The notes under the pieces were generated by a model. It made no database searches. It was given only the letters and a program-made list of their open reading frames with translations, and was not told the origin of the DNA. Positions 7,686-16,274 of a stretch of DNA of 64,000 nucleotides are shown piece by piece. How positions within the stretch are numbered: the stretch's first letter is position 1; every line of letters starts with the position of its first letter. Source of the stretch: Chloroflexota bacterium (GTDB lineage Bacteria > Chloroflexota > Dormibacteria > Dormibacterales > Dormibacteraceae); the NCBI GenBank assembly GCA_005883575.1, contig VBFH01000023.1, positions 186,001 to 250,000 on the forward strand, in the 5' to 3' direction. Position numbers and translations under genes: made by a program.

Positions 7686-9227
7686 CTAGCCGGCGGAGGA
7701 CGCGCTCTTGCCGATCATGTGGATGTTCTGGTCGAACATGTCCCGCAGCTTGGCCGCTTGACGGTCATACTCCTCCGGGTTCGGCCAGCTGTCTCGAGTG
7801 TCGAGCACCTCGCGGGGCACACCTGGCACTCGGTTGGGGATCTGAAGTCCAAACACCGGGTCGACGTGAGTCGAAACGCCGCGCAGGTCACCCGCCAGCA
7901 CGGCCCGCACTATGGCGCGCGTGTGCGCGATCGACATCCGCTCGCCGACACCATACGGTCCGCCGACCCAGCCGGTGTTCAGCATCCAGACGTCGGCGTG
8001 GTGCCGCTTGACGCGCTCGATCAGCATGTCTGCGTACCGCTCCGGCGGCAAGACCAGGAAGGGCGCTGCGAAGCAGGTGCTGAAGATCGGCTCAGGTTCG
8101 GTGACGCCGCGTTCCGTGCCGGCGACCTTCGCCGTGTAGCCGCTCAGAAAGTAGTGGCGGATCTGGTCCTCGTCCAGCCGCGAGACCGGAGGAAGCACGC
8201 CAAACGCATCGGCGGATAGAAACATGACGTTGTGCGGGTGGCTGCCGGTGCCGGCCAGGACGGCGTTGGGGATCAGGTCGATCGGATAGGCGGCCCGCGT
8301 GTTCTCGGTCTTCTCGTCGGAGTCGTAGTCGGGCACCCGGGTGCGTGGGTCGAAGACCACGTTCTCGAGGATCGTGCCGAAACTCTCAGTCGCGGTGTAG
8401 ATCTCAGGCTCCGATTCCTTGTGGATCCGGATTGTCTTCGCGTAGCAGCCGCCTTCAAAGTTGAAGATCCCCCGGTCGCTCCAGCCATGCTCGTCGTCGC
8501 CGATGAGCCGGCGGGATGGCTCGGCCGAGAGCGTCGTCTTGCCCGTGCCGCTCAGGCCGAAGAAAAGCGCGACGTCTGAGCCATCAGGGTCGGCGTTGGC
8601 GGAGCAGTGCATCGGAAACACACCCTGGGCCGGCAGGAGATAGTTGAGTGCGGTGAAGATCGACTTCTTGATCTCGCCGGCGTAGCCGGTTCCGCCGATG
8701 ATCACGATCCGGCGGCCGAGGTTGACCAGGATGAAGGTTTCGCTGTGCGTGCCATCACGCTGCGGCTCGGCCATCACCGAAGGCAGAGACATGACCGTGA
8801 AGTCCGGCTCGAAGTTCATCAGCTCGTCCGCGGTCGGCCGGATGAACAGGTTGCGAGCGAAAAGGCTGTGCCACGCGAGCTCCGAGACGACCCGCACCCG
8901 CAGCCGAAAGCGCGGGTCCGCGCACGCAAACACGTCCTGCGTGTAGACGTCGTGGGCGTCGCAGAACTCTTCCATCCGCGCCAGCAGCTGGTCGAACTTC
9001 GCTGACGCGATCGGCTGGTTGCCGGGATGCCACCAGATGGCATCCTGGCTTGTCGGCTCCCTGACGAAGAACTTGTCCCTTGGCGAGCGGCCGCTGTGCT
9101 TGCCGGTCTCGGCGGTCAGTGCTCCGGTGGAGACGATGTTCGCCTCGTTGCGCCGGATCGCATGCTCATAGAGGTCCGCCGGGCTGAGATTTCTGCGCTC
9201 GACCGCGATCTTGCTCGTGGACGCCAC
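7686..9227 (-). CDS. pckA: Phosphoenolpyruvate carboxykinase (ATP)
   Basis: A 513-residue ATP-type PEP carboxykinase that converts oxaloacetate and ATP to PEP, CO2 and ADP, the first step of gluconeogenesis. The kinase-1a P-loop is GLSGTGKTT at residues 224-232. Upstream are the substrate-site segments SGRSPRDKF (45-53) and GGTGYAGEIKKS (178-189). Length and motifs are normal for the family. Most actinomycetes use the unrelated GTP-dependent enzyme, so this is a weak taxonomic clue. The GTG start at 9227 follows the VWA gene stop by 9 nt and a TAGCCT box by 6 nt. Confidence 0.97.
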   Translation of the reverse strand: MASTSKIAVERRNLSPADLYEHAIRRNEANIVSTGALTAETGKHSGRSPRDKFFVREPTSQDAIWWHPGNQPIASAKFDQLLARMEEFCDAHDVYTQDVFACADPRFRLRVRVVSELAWHSLFARNLFIRPTADELMNFEPDFTVMSLPSVMAEPQRDGTHSETFILVNLGRRIVIIGGTGYAGEIKKSIFTALNYLLPAQGVFPMHCSANADPDGSDVALFFGLSGTGKTTLSAEPSRRLIGDDEHGWSDRGIFNFEGGCYAKTIRIHKESEPEIYTATESFGTILENVVFDPRTRVPDYDSDEKTENTRAAYPIDLIPNAVLAGTGSHPHNVMFLSADAFGVLPPVSRLDEDQIRHYFLSGYTAKVAGTERGVTEPEPIFSTCFAAPFLVLPPERYADMLIERVKRHHADVWMLNTGWVGGPYGVGERMSIAHTRAIVRAVLAGDLRGVSTHVDPVFGLQIPNRVPGVPREVLDTRDSWPNPEEYDRQAAKLRDMFDQNIHMIGKSASSAG

Positions 9228-9233
9228 GGTTTC

Positions 9234-9239
9234 AGGCTA
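9234..9239 (-). promoter_or_regulatory. Candidate -10 box TAGCCT for pckA
   Basis: TAGCCT ends 6 nt before the pckA GTG and begins with the TAG stop codon of the upstream VWA gene. No ribosome-binding site is visible, which fits a leaderless start. Confidence 0.4.
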
Positions 9240-11219
9240 CGCGATGCGGGCGCGGCGGCTGCTGGCGCGCCGGCGCTGCTTCCCGCTGACGTAATCGACC
9301 AGGATGTACTCGCCCAGCCGGTCCGGCGAGACGAAGAACGCCCGGCCCTTGTTGATGCGCGTCATCTGGTTGATGAACTCGGTCAGGTAGGGCCCCCGCT
9401 CGAGCATGAACGTGTTTATGACGATCCGGTCTCGCGTGCAGCGCTTGACCTCGCTCAGCGTCTGCTGGATCGTCTTGTAGGTCGGCGGATAGGCGAACGA
9501 CGCCCGGCCGTTTTCTTCGAGGTGGGCCGTTGGCTCACCGTCCGTGATCATGATCACCTGCCGGTTGCCGCGGTGCTTGGCGAGCAGGGAGCGCGCGAGC
9601 TGGAACCCGTGCTGCATGTTGGTGCCGTACACGTAGTCGTTCAGCGCCAGCTGAGGCAAGGTCTGGGGTTTGAGCTCGACCGCATAGTTGGAGAATCCGA
9701 CCACGTAGAGGGAGTCGCGCGGGTACTGGCTGCGGATCAGCGAATCCAACGCGATCGCCACCTTCTTGGCCGCGAGAAAGCATCCGCGTAAGAACATCGA
9801 GCGGCTCATGTCGATCATCAGCACCGTCGAGGCCTGCGTCATGTGCTCGGTGCGTTTGACGATGAAGTCCTTGGGCGCCATCCTGACCGGCACCTTCGGA
9901 CCTTCGCGGACGATGGAGTTGAAAAGCGTCTCCTTCAACTCGAGCAGGAAGGCGTCGCCATACTCGTAGTTCTTGAGGTCTTCGGACGCATCGGTACCGA
10001 CCCCGCCGCGCCAGAGCTGGTGGTGCCCCATCCGCGTCTTCTTCAGCTGGTCGAAGATGTCTCGGAGCGCGGACTGGCCGATCCGGCGCATGCCGCGCGG
10101 CGTCAGGTCGAGGCGGCGTCCCTTCCGCTCGACGTATCCCGCCTTCTCGAGCACATCGGTGACCTGGCGCAGCTGGTCGAGCGCCTGCCGCGCGTCGGGC
10201 CCCAGCAGCTGCTGCGCAAGTGAACGGTCGACGTCATCCGGGCGGAAGCTTCCGCGCTCCAGCTGCGACTCGAGCCGGTCCATCTGCTGCAGCCGCTCCA
10301 TCAGGCCCATCGCCTCGCCCAGGCTCATCGGGTCTTCGCCGAAAAAGGGGTAGCGCTCGGTCAGCTCGGATGGCGGCATCATCGCCTGCATGAAGCCGGA
10401 CAGCCTCGCCAGCTCGAGGCGCAGCGAATCGTCCTGGAGAAGCGCGTCCATCATCTGGCGCAGCTCCTCGCGCGCCTCGGGGCTCAAGCTCTGCATCAGA
10501 GATTGCATCTGGGCCATCTGTCGTTGGAGGTGCTCCAGCAGCTCGTCGAGGCTGTTGATGCCCGGCGGGAACATGTCGCCGAAGCGCTGCATGAACCCGT
10601 TGAAGTCCGGAGTGCGCCCCTCCATGCGCTGCTCGAGCATCTTGTTCAGCTCGCGCACCATGTCGCGGACGCGCGAGAGGTCCTGACCTTGCATCTGCTG
10701 CAGCGATCCCTTGATGCCCTGGAACATCTGGTCGAGCATCTGCTTCTGCAGCTGCTGCATGAGCTCTTCGAATTTCTGCCGCGCCTCGTCGTCGACGAAC
10801 TCGTAGTTGCGTAATCCCTTGACCCGACCGCCGAGGTCGTCGGGCAGCCGATCCAGCTGGTCGGTGCGCTGGCGCGCGATGCGCTCGAGCAGCTTCCGCG
10901 CCTCGGGCGTCGCCTCCTTCAGGCGGCGGTCGATGCCGCCACGTTCGGTGTCGATGACGTCCTGCACCTGCTGGCGGAGCTGCTCGACAGTCGAGTCGAG
11001 GTTGTAGCGGCCCAGCTCTCGCTCACGCGCCTCGCGCAGCTGCTTGAGCAGCTGCTCGAGGCCTGGCATGTTGGGCGAGCCCCAGCGGAGGAAGCGCTGC
11101 AGGGCGGCGTTCAGGTCGCCGTAGTTCATCAGGTCGTCGGAAAGCGCGTCGAGGACGTCTCCCGCGTCGAGTTCGTCGAGCTTTTGCGTTCCGTCCCAGC
11201 GGGAGTAGCGAAACCTCAC
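9237..11219 (-). CDS. VWA-domain protein with long Gln/Met-rich helical N-terminal region
   Basis: A 660-residue protein. Residues 1-460 are mostly helical and Gln-, Met- and Leu-rich, with coiled-coil potential around 60-270. A von Willebrand factor A domain follows, with the MIDAS motif DMSRS at 470-474 and a second metal-site segment (MITDGEPT). There is no signal peptide or membrane helix, so it is probably cytoplasmic. Such VWA proteins usually partner with MoxR-type AAA ATPases, but none is present here. The GTG start overlaps the amidase stop in GTGA, so the two genes are coupled. The C-terminus is very basic (RRRASSRRARIA). Confidence 0.82.
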   Translation of the reverse strand: MRFRYSRWDGTQKLDELDAGDVLDALSDDLMNYGDLNAALQRFLRWGSPNMPGLEQLLKQLREARERELGRYNLDSTVEQLRQQVQDVIDTERGGIDRRLKEATPEARKLLERIARQRTDQLDRLPDDLGGRVKGLRNYEFVDDEARQKFEELMQQLQKQMLDQMFQGIKGSLQQMQGQDLSRVRDMVRELNKMLEQRMEGRTPDFNGFMQRFGDMFPPGINSLDELLEHLQRQMAQMQSLMQSLSPEAREELRQMMDALLQDDSLRLELARLSGFMQAMMPPSELTERYPFFGEDPMSLGEAMGLMERLQQMDRLESQLERGSFRPDDVDRSLAQQLLGPDARQALDQLRQVTDVLEKAGYVERKGRRLDLTPRGMRRIGQSALRDIFDQLKKTRMGHHQLWRGGVGTDASEDLKNYEYGDAFLLELKETLFNSIVREGPKVPVRMAPKDFIVKRTEHMTQASTVLMIDMSRSMFLRGCFLAAKKVAIALDSLIRSQYPRDSLYVVGFSNYAVELKPQTLPQLALNDYVYGTNMQHGFQLARSLLAKHRGNRQVIMITDGEPTAHLEENGRASFAYPPTYKTIQQTLSEVKRCTRDRIVINTFMLERGPYLTEFINQMTRINKGRAFFVSPDRLGEYILVDYVSGKQRRRASSRRARIA

Positions 11220-12505
11220 CCGACCACGCTAGCAGGGCGCCAGCCACCCAGCTTTCGTTCGATGGCGCCGGCGGCGCGCAGAGCGACGAGATCGTGCCAG
11301 TTCCTGGCCACGATCTGCACCCCGATGGGCATGTTCTCGGGCGAGGTGCCCGCACGCACGACCACGCACGGGTTGCCGGTCAGGCTGAAGGGGATGGTGT
11401 AGGTGTACTGGTGGTCCGGTTGCGATCTCACGCGGTAAAGCGGTGCGACGTCAGGTGCGACCGGTGTGAGGACCAGGTCGAACCGAGTCATGAAATCGAG
11501 CAAGGTCCTCCGAAACGCGTCCCAGCGCCGGTAGAGGCGCTCATGGCTCATATGCTTGCGTCCCCAATACCCGAGGGTCACCTGTTCGGCCTCGTTCAAC
11601 CCGGTGGGCCGCTCCTCGACGACGGTGCAGCCGGCCGCCGCGAGCACTTTGGCGGCGGCGCGCACCGCGGATGCAGTGGCAGAGGTTGGCTTCATCAGGC
11701 CGTCGTCCACGTACCACGCGACCTTCAGCCCGGGGAGCTTGGGGACGCGCCTGGGTAGGGGCACCGGCACGACACCGGAGTCGACCCCGTCGGGTCCGAT
11801 CAGGATCGGCAGCGTGAGGGCAAGGTCGGCAACGTACCGGGCCAGCGGGCCGACCTGGCTGCGAGGGTCGCTGAGACCTCCGGGAAGGGCGTAGGCGCCG
11901 GTCGCCGGAACGAGGCCGGCCGTCGGTTTGAGAGCTGCGATTCCGCAGTAGTGCGCCGGCATCCTGATGCTGCCGCCGGAATCGCTCCCGATCCCGAGCG
12001 GCGAGCCGGCGGCCGCGATGATCGCGGCCTCGCCGCTGCTGCTTCCACCCGGCGACCGGTTGATGTCGTAGGGATTCCTCGTGCCGCCGTGCAGAGGGTT
12101 CCAGCTGTCGGTGCCGACGCCGCCCGGCGGGCAGTTGGTCTTCCCGATAAGGATCGCCCCCGCGCGGCGCATGCGGGCGATCACGGTCGCGTCGTGGTCG
12201 GGAATGTGGGTGCGCAGCATCCGCAACCCAGCCGTCGTCGGCAGGCCCTCGGTGTCGAAGATGTCCTTGGCCGTGAACGGGACGCCGTGCAGCGGTCCGA
12301 GGACACTCTTCCGTTTGTTGTGCCGGTCCGCGTTCCGCGCCTCCTTGATGGCGCTCTCGCCGGTGGCGAAGACGACGGCGTTCAGGCGCGGGTTGACGGT
12401 GTGGATGTGCTCGAGGTGCGCGCGCACGACCTCAACCGAGGACAGCTTCTTGGCCCGGATCGCGCGTGCCAGCCACCCCGCCCGGGCCCCGATGACGTCT
12501 CTCAC
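11216..12505 (-). CDS. Amidase signature family hydrolase
   Basis: A 429-residue amidase with the full Ser-cisSer-Lys triad: Lys80 in FTAKD, Ser155 in SPGGSSSG, and Ser179 in GSDSGGSIR. Family members hydrolyse amides, ureas or act as GatA. Here GatB and GatC are absent and the length is shorter than GatA, so a catabolic amidase is more likely. The GTG start lies 7 nt after a TAACCT box (12513-12518) and no ribosome-binding site is seen. The 3' end is coupled to the VWA gene by a GTGA overlap. Behind it is the tandem repeat array. Confidence 0.9.
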   Translation of the reverse strand: MRDVIGARAGWLARAIRAKKLSSVEVVRAHLEHIHTVNPRLNAVVFATGESAIKEARNADRHNKRKSVLGPLHGVPFTAKDIFDTEGLPTTAGLRMLRTHIPDHDATVIARMRRAGAILIGKTNCPPGGVGTDSWNPLHGGTRNPYDINRSPGGSSSGEAAIIAAAGSPLGIGSDSGGSIRMPAHYCGIAALKPTAGLVPATGAYALPGGLSDPRSQVGPLARYVADLALTLPILIGPDGVDSGVVPVPLPRRVPKLPGLKVAWYVDDGLMKPTSATASAVRAAAKVLAAAGCTVVEERPTGLNEAEQVTLGYWGRKHMSHERLYRRWDAFRRTLLDFMTRFDLVLTPVAPDVAPLYRVRSQPDHQYTYTIPFSLTGNPCVVVRAGTSPENMPIGVQIVARNWHDLVALRAAGAIERKLGGWRPASVVG

Positions 12506-12561
12506 GCCGGGCAGGTTAGTCGCTCGGGGCCGAGTTGGAGCGACCTAAGCGAACCCATAAG

Positions 12562-13165
12562 GTCAATCCGGTGAAGCCTTCTTCTCCGGAGGGGGTTAGC
12601 GACGCGAATCCGGCGCGAGCCGCTGCGGGGATTGGCTCGCTCGCGAGGCGCCGTTGAGCGTCGCGGCGTAGGGGGAACCTGGCAGGGTTCCCCCCCGCAG
12701 CTTTGGATAACACACCCGGCGCCCGCGACCGGACTTGCTCCGGCCGCAACCCGCGCAACTGGCACGCCGCCCCAGCTGAGTGCCCGGAACCGTCAATCCG
12801 GTGAAGCCTTCCTCTCCGGAGGGGGTTAGCGACGCGAATCCGGCGCGAGCCGCTGCGGGGATTGGCTCGCTCGCGAGGCGCCGTTGAGCGTCGCGGCGTA
12901 GGGGGAACCTGGCAAGGTTCCCTCTGCGGCTTTAGATAACACACCCGGCGCCCGCGATCGGACTTGCTCCGGCCGCAACCCGCGCAACTGGCACGCCGCC
13001 CCAGCTGAGTGCCTGGAATCGTCAATCCGGTGAAGCCTTCCTCTCCGGAGGGAGTTAGCGACGCGAATCCGGCGCGAGCCGCTGCGGGGATTGGCTCGCT
13101 CGCGAGGCGCCGTTGAGCGTCGCGGCGTAGGGGGGGAACCTGGCAGGGTTCCCCCTACGGCCTTT
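12562..13165 (+). repeat. Tandem array of two and a half ~230-bp units
   Basis: Units begin with GTCAATCCGGTGAAGCCTTC at 12562, 12792 and 13021 (periods 230 and 229 bp); the third stops after about 145 bp, at the 3' end of the UPF0173 gene. Each unit carries a hairpin of GGGGGAACC and its complement (12671-12694 in unit 1). The full units also carry CCGGA-N5-TCCGG (12729-12743 in unit 1). Copies differ by a few substitutions. Open frames here follow the repeat period and are not genes. This fills the 658-bp space between the amidase and UPF0173 genes. Confidence 0.9.
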
Positions 13166-13880
13166 AGACGATATCTCCCGGCTTGATGTCGAGCACCTTG
13201 GCCTTGTTGCCGACGAGCTCCTGGAGCTGGCTGGGGTTGCCGGAGAGGACGGGGAAGGTGCCGAAGTGCATCGGCACGACGGTCTTCACCCCGAGCAGCT
13301 GGACCGCCTTGGCCGCGCGCTCAGGACCCATCGTGTAGAAACCGCCGATGGGAAGAAACGCGACGTCGAACTTGCTCAGCTCGGCGATCAAAGCCATGTC
13401 GCCGAAGACATCAGTGTCACCGGAGAAGTAGACCGTGAAGCCGTTCTCGAACTCGATCACCAGGCCGCAGGCCTCACCGCCATAGACGATGCCGCCGTTG
13501 TCGGTGATGCCGCATGTGTGCTCGGCGTGGACGAGCGTGACGTTGATGCCCTCGGCCTCGATCGTGCCGCCCTTGTTGCCACCGATGATCTTCTCCCCGT
13601 CGATGCCTTTCGACCCCAGCCAGACACCGATCTCGTGGTTGGTGACGATCGTCGGTTTGGTCCTGCGCGCGATCTCTAGACCGTCGTGAATGTGGTCGAA
13701 GTGGCCATGCGTGATGAGCATCAGGTCGCAGCGATCGACGGCCTTGAGGTTCTCGGGCGCCACGGGGTTGTTCATGACCCATGGGTCGATGAGCACTTCC
13801 TTGCCTTTGGCGCTGCGGACCTTCCACGTCCCATGACCGACCCACGTGAAGCCGACCTCAGCGTTGAGCGCCATGCTCAC
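13164..13880 (-). CDS. UPF0173-type metal-dependent hydrolase (MBL fold)
   Basis: A 238-residue metallo-beta-lactamase-fold protein of the UPF0173/YtkL type. It shows an early TWVGHGTW segment, the metal motif HGHFDH near residues 58-63, and the late MHFGTFP segment. The function is unknown beyond predicted metal-dependent hydrolysis. The ATG at 13880 overlaps the stop of the GT87 gene by four bases (ATGA), so the two form an operon. The stop lies at the edge of the truncated third repeat unit, which therefore abuts the gene. Confidence 0.88.
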   Translation of the reverse strand: MSMALNAEVGFTWVGHGTWKVRSAKGKEVLIDPWVMNNPVAPENLKAVDRCDLMLITHGHFDHIHDGLEIARRTKPTIVTNHEIGVWLGSKGIDGEKIIGGNKGGTIEAEGINVTLVHAEHTCGITDNGGIVYGGEACGLVIEFENGFTVYFSGDTDVFGDMALIAELSKFDVAFLPIGGFYTMGPERAAKAVQLLGVKTVVPMHFGTFPVLSGNPSQLQELVGNKAKVLDIKPGDIV

Positions 13881-15094
13881 TCCCCCTTGTATTCAGCTCG
13901 GAAAAGCCGATTCTCCCACACGGCAAGCGCGAAGATTCCGATCGCCGCGACCGTCCAGAGGTTCGGAAAGAAGAGGTCGCAAGGCTGGCGGTAGAAGCCG
14001 AGCATGCAGAGCGCAAGCAATCCGAGGGTGACCATGTGGCGCCGTTCGACAGCACGGACGACCAGCAGCAGCGCAACAGGCAGAAGCGGCAGCCACTGGT
14101 AGGGCCACACCTCGTTGGGGATAAGCGCCCCGAGCGCGAAACCCAGTGACATGCCGTAAGCCGGATTCCATCCACTGCGCCACGCCCCCCACGCGGCCGC
14201 GCAGGCGAAGGCCAGCGCGCTGAGATAGGAGAGGAAGAGCGCCAGTGCGGGCAAGTGCAGCGGCGAGGTGACCAGGACGTATCCAGTGCCGCCGGGCACG
14301 GCGAACTCCTCGCCGCCGATGTAGCGCGCAAACAGGGTCCGCACTGAGTCATAGGCGCAGTCGGGGTTGTGCGAGCCGAGCGATGGCAGCAGAACATGCT
14401 GGTAGTAGAAGACCGCGCCTCCGACACCGAGCGGGATGAAGCTGGCCGCGGTCACCACGATGAGCGCCGCGCCAAGCGCCAACGCGAACCGAATGCGATG
14501 CGCAGGTCGGGGACCGATGATCATCGCTGCGGGGAAGTACTTGAGCGCGGACGCCACGCCGCCGATCGCTCCCGCGATGACGGGCGAGCTTTTCTCGAAC
14601 CAGACGGCGGCCATCGCGCACACGAGCAACACGCCGCCGCGCTGGCCGGCGCTGAGGTCGGCGAAAAGTGGAGGAAAGTAACCGGCGATCAACCAGAACA
14701 GCGGCTGCGCGACCGGGTGCGTGCTTGCAAGCACGCGATACAGGAGCACCAGCGCCACGAGCAACGCGATGGCGTCGATCGCCGTCCAGACCTGGACGCC
14801 GACGTTCTTGGGCAGGAGCGCGATCGGGACCGCGAGCAGCGCGACCGGTGGCGGGCTGACGAACGCGTCGAGTCCTCCCGGCGGCGCGATGATGTGCAGC
14901 CGCGCCAGGTACTCGGCGGCGGCGTCGTACATGTGCGAGGGCTCGGTGAGGTACGCACGTCCGCCCTCCCACATTCCCTCTGTGTCCGGGCGGCGCTGGG
15001 TGAGCAGCGTCAGGACGGCGACGCGGATCCAGAACACGGCGGCAAGGGCCCAATAGAGAGCGGGCCTCGAAAGGACGCGGCCGAGAGGTGACAC
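13877..15094 (-). CDS. GT87/DUF2029-type integral membrane glycosyltransferase
   Basis: A 405-residue polytopic protein with about ten hydrophobic helices, an early loop with RRPDTEGMWEGG and PSHMYD, and a later SPPPVALLA loop, as in DUF2029/GT87 proteins. The family members that are characterised transfer mannose or arabinose from polyprenyl-phosphate donors on the outer face of the membrane. It is a distant paralogue of the protein at 1353-2474. The GTG start at 15094 is chosen because the first helix follows directly. No ribosome-binding site is obvious. It is coupled to the UPF0173 gene downstream. Confidence 0.72.
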   Translation of the reverse strand: MSPLGRVLSRPALYWALAAVFWIRVAVLTLLTQRRPDTEGMWEGGRAYLTEPSHMYDAAAEYLARLHIIAPPGGLDAFVSPPPVALLAVPIALLPKNVGVQVWTAIDAIALLVALVLLYRVLASTHPVAQPLFWLIAGYFPPLFADLSAGQRGGVLLVCAMAAVWFEKSSPVIAGAIGGVASALKYFPAAMIIGPRPAHRIRFALALGAALIVVTAASFIPLGVGGAVFYYQHVLLPSLGSHNPDCAYDSVRTLFARYIGGEEFAVPGGTGYVLVTSPLHLPALALFLSYLSALAFACAAAWGAWRSGWNPAYGMSLGFALGALIPNEVWPYQWLPLLPVALLLVVRAVERRHMVTLGLLALCMLGFYRQPCDLFFPNLWTVAAIGIFALAVWENRLFRAEYKGE

Positions 15095-15285
15095 GCGGCG
15101 TCCTAACGCGCCGCAGCTCGGGCCAGGCGACCGTCAGGTCGCCGATCCGGCCGCCGAGACGAAGGAACGGGTGGCACGACGAGGAACGCATTGGAAGATG
15201 CGTGACGAGGAAGCGCCGGGACCCGTGACGCACTTATCGGCGGCCGGAGGCCCGAGATGCGGTGTGGGAGGGCGACGCGTGTCAC

Positions 15286-16254
15286 CTAATCGGTCGGAGG
15301 TCGGACGCGACCGCGTGAGCCGTTGCGTGCCAGCCAGCTCGTGTCTTTGAGGAAGTCGATGAACGAGCGGACCGAAGCCGGGAGCCTGCGCCTGCGCAGG
15401 TGCACGATGTGCCAGTCGCGGCGGATCGGAAACCCGCGCACGTCGAGCTCGACGAGGCGCCCGCTCGAGAACTCGAGGGCACACGCATAACGCGAGATCA
15501 CCGCGAGACCGAGGCCCGACTCGACCGCGTGCTTGATCGCACCGTTGGAGCCGAGCTCCATCGCCACCTTCAACCTCGCGCCTGCCTTGCGCGCCGCCTT
15601 CTCGAAGGACAGGCGGCTGCCCGAGGCCACCTCGCGCATGATGAAGGGCTGGTCCGCGAGCTCTTTCAGGCCGAGGCTGCGGCTGCTCGCCAGCGGATGA
15701 CCCGCGGGCGCGACGACCACCAGCTCGTCGCTCAGGAACGGGATGATGGCCAGCTCCGGGTCCTTTGATGCGGGGCCCACGACCGCGAGGTCGAGCTCGT
15801 TGCGCAGCACCTGCTCCTGGACACGCGTCCGCGTGCCGATCTCGAGTGAGATCACCAACCCCGGATGCAGCTTCTTGAACGCCCCGAGCGCAGCAGGCAG
15901 CAGGTAGATGCCCACGGTCGTGCTGGCACCTACGCGCAGGCTGCCGCGCTTGATGCCACGGATCTCCTCGATCGCAACCGTGGCCTCGTCGAGGACATCC
16001 AGCATCCGCCGCGCGTAGCCGTACAGGAGGGTGCCCGCTTCGGTCAGCTGGACCCGCTTGCCGAGGCGGTCGAGCAGTGGGAGGCCCAAGGTCTCCTCCA
16101 GCTCCTTCACCTGATAGGAGATGGAAGGCTGGCTCAACTTCAAACGCTGGGCGGCAAGGCTGAAGCTGTTCAGGTCGGCGACGGTCTTGAACGTGCGCAG
16201 CTGGCGGAGCGTGACCGCTCGGTCGAGATCGAGCTGAACTGAACCCCGGGGCAC
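15286..16254 (-). CDS. LysR-family transcriptional regulator
   Basis: A 322-residue LysR regulator. The winged HTH occupies residues 14-75 (TLRQLRTFKTVADLNSFSLA, then LSQPSISYQVKELEE), followed by a linker helix and a two-lobed effector-binding domain (RVGASTTVGIYLLPA near 108, and a second lobe around 170-270). The sequence is closest in feel to CbbR/CysB-like members, but the effector is not evident. GTG 16254 is used because no other start precedes the HTH. It is divergent from the carboxylase gene with only 14-20 nt between start codons, so it probably regulates that gene. Confidence 0.92.
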   Translation of the reverse strand: MPRGSVQLDLDRAVTLRQLRTFKTVADLNSFSLAAQRLKLSQPSISYQVKELEETLGLPLLDRLGKRVQLTEAGTLLYGYARRMLDVLDEATVAIEEIRGIKRGSLRVGASTTVGIYLLPAALGAFKKLHPGLVISLEIGTRTRVQEQVLRNELDLAVVGPASKDPELAIIPFLSDELVVVAPAGHPLASSRSLGLKELADQPFIMREVASGSRLSFEKAARKAGARLKVAMELGSNGAIKHAVESGLGLAVISRYACALEFSSGRLVELDVRGFPIRRDWHIVHLRRRRLPASVRSFIDFLKDTSWLARNGSRGRVRPPTD

Positions 16255-16260
16255 GGCGCC

Positions 16261-16267
16261 TACGATA
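16261..16267. promoter_or_regulatory. Overlapping divergent -10 boxes, LysR gene / carboxylase gene
   Basis: On the plus strand TACGAT (16261-16266) ends 8 nt before ATG 16275. On the minus strand TATCGT (16267-16262) ends 7 nt before the LysR GTG. The two boxes share five base pairs. Confidence 0.45.
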
Positions 16268-16274
16268 TATGCGC

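Noticed and set aside
9027-9791. Open frame of 254 codons on the plus strand over pckA and the VWA gene
   Set aside because: It is antisense to two strongly supported genes, in a GC-rich frame where long shadows are expected, and resembles no family.
9237-12505. Amidase and VWA gene as a GatA-containing or CoxE-type maturation cluster
   Set aside because: GatB/GatC, CoxD-type ATPase and carbon monoxide dehydrogenase genes are absent.
12516-13025. Open frame of 169 codons on the minus strand
   Set aside because: It follows the tandem repeat; its translation is itself repeated with the 230-bp period and has no coding-like composition.
12562-13165. Possible CRISPR array
   Set aside because: Units are about 230 bp with only two full copies and no short repeat-spacer alternation; no cas gene is present.
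15103-15285. Open frame of 60 codons between the LysR and GT87 genes
   Set aside because: Composition is Pro/Arg-rich, typical of a GC-rich non-coding frame, and there is no start signal; I see nothing else in this 191-bp space.
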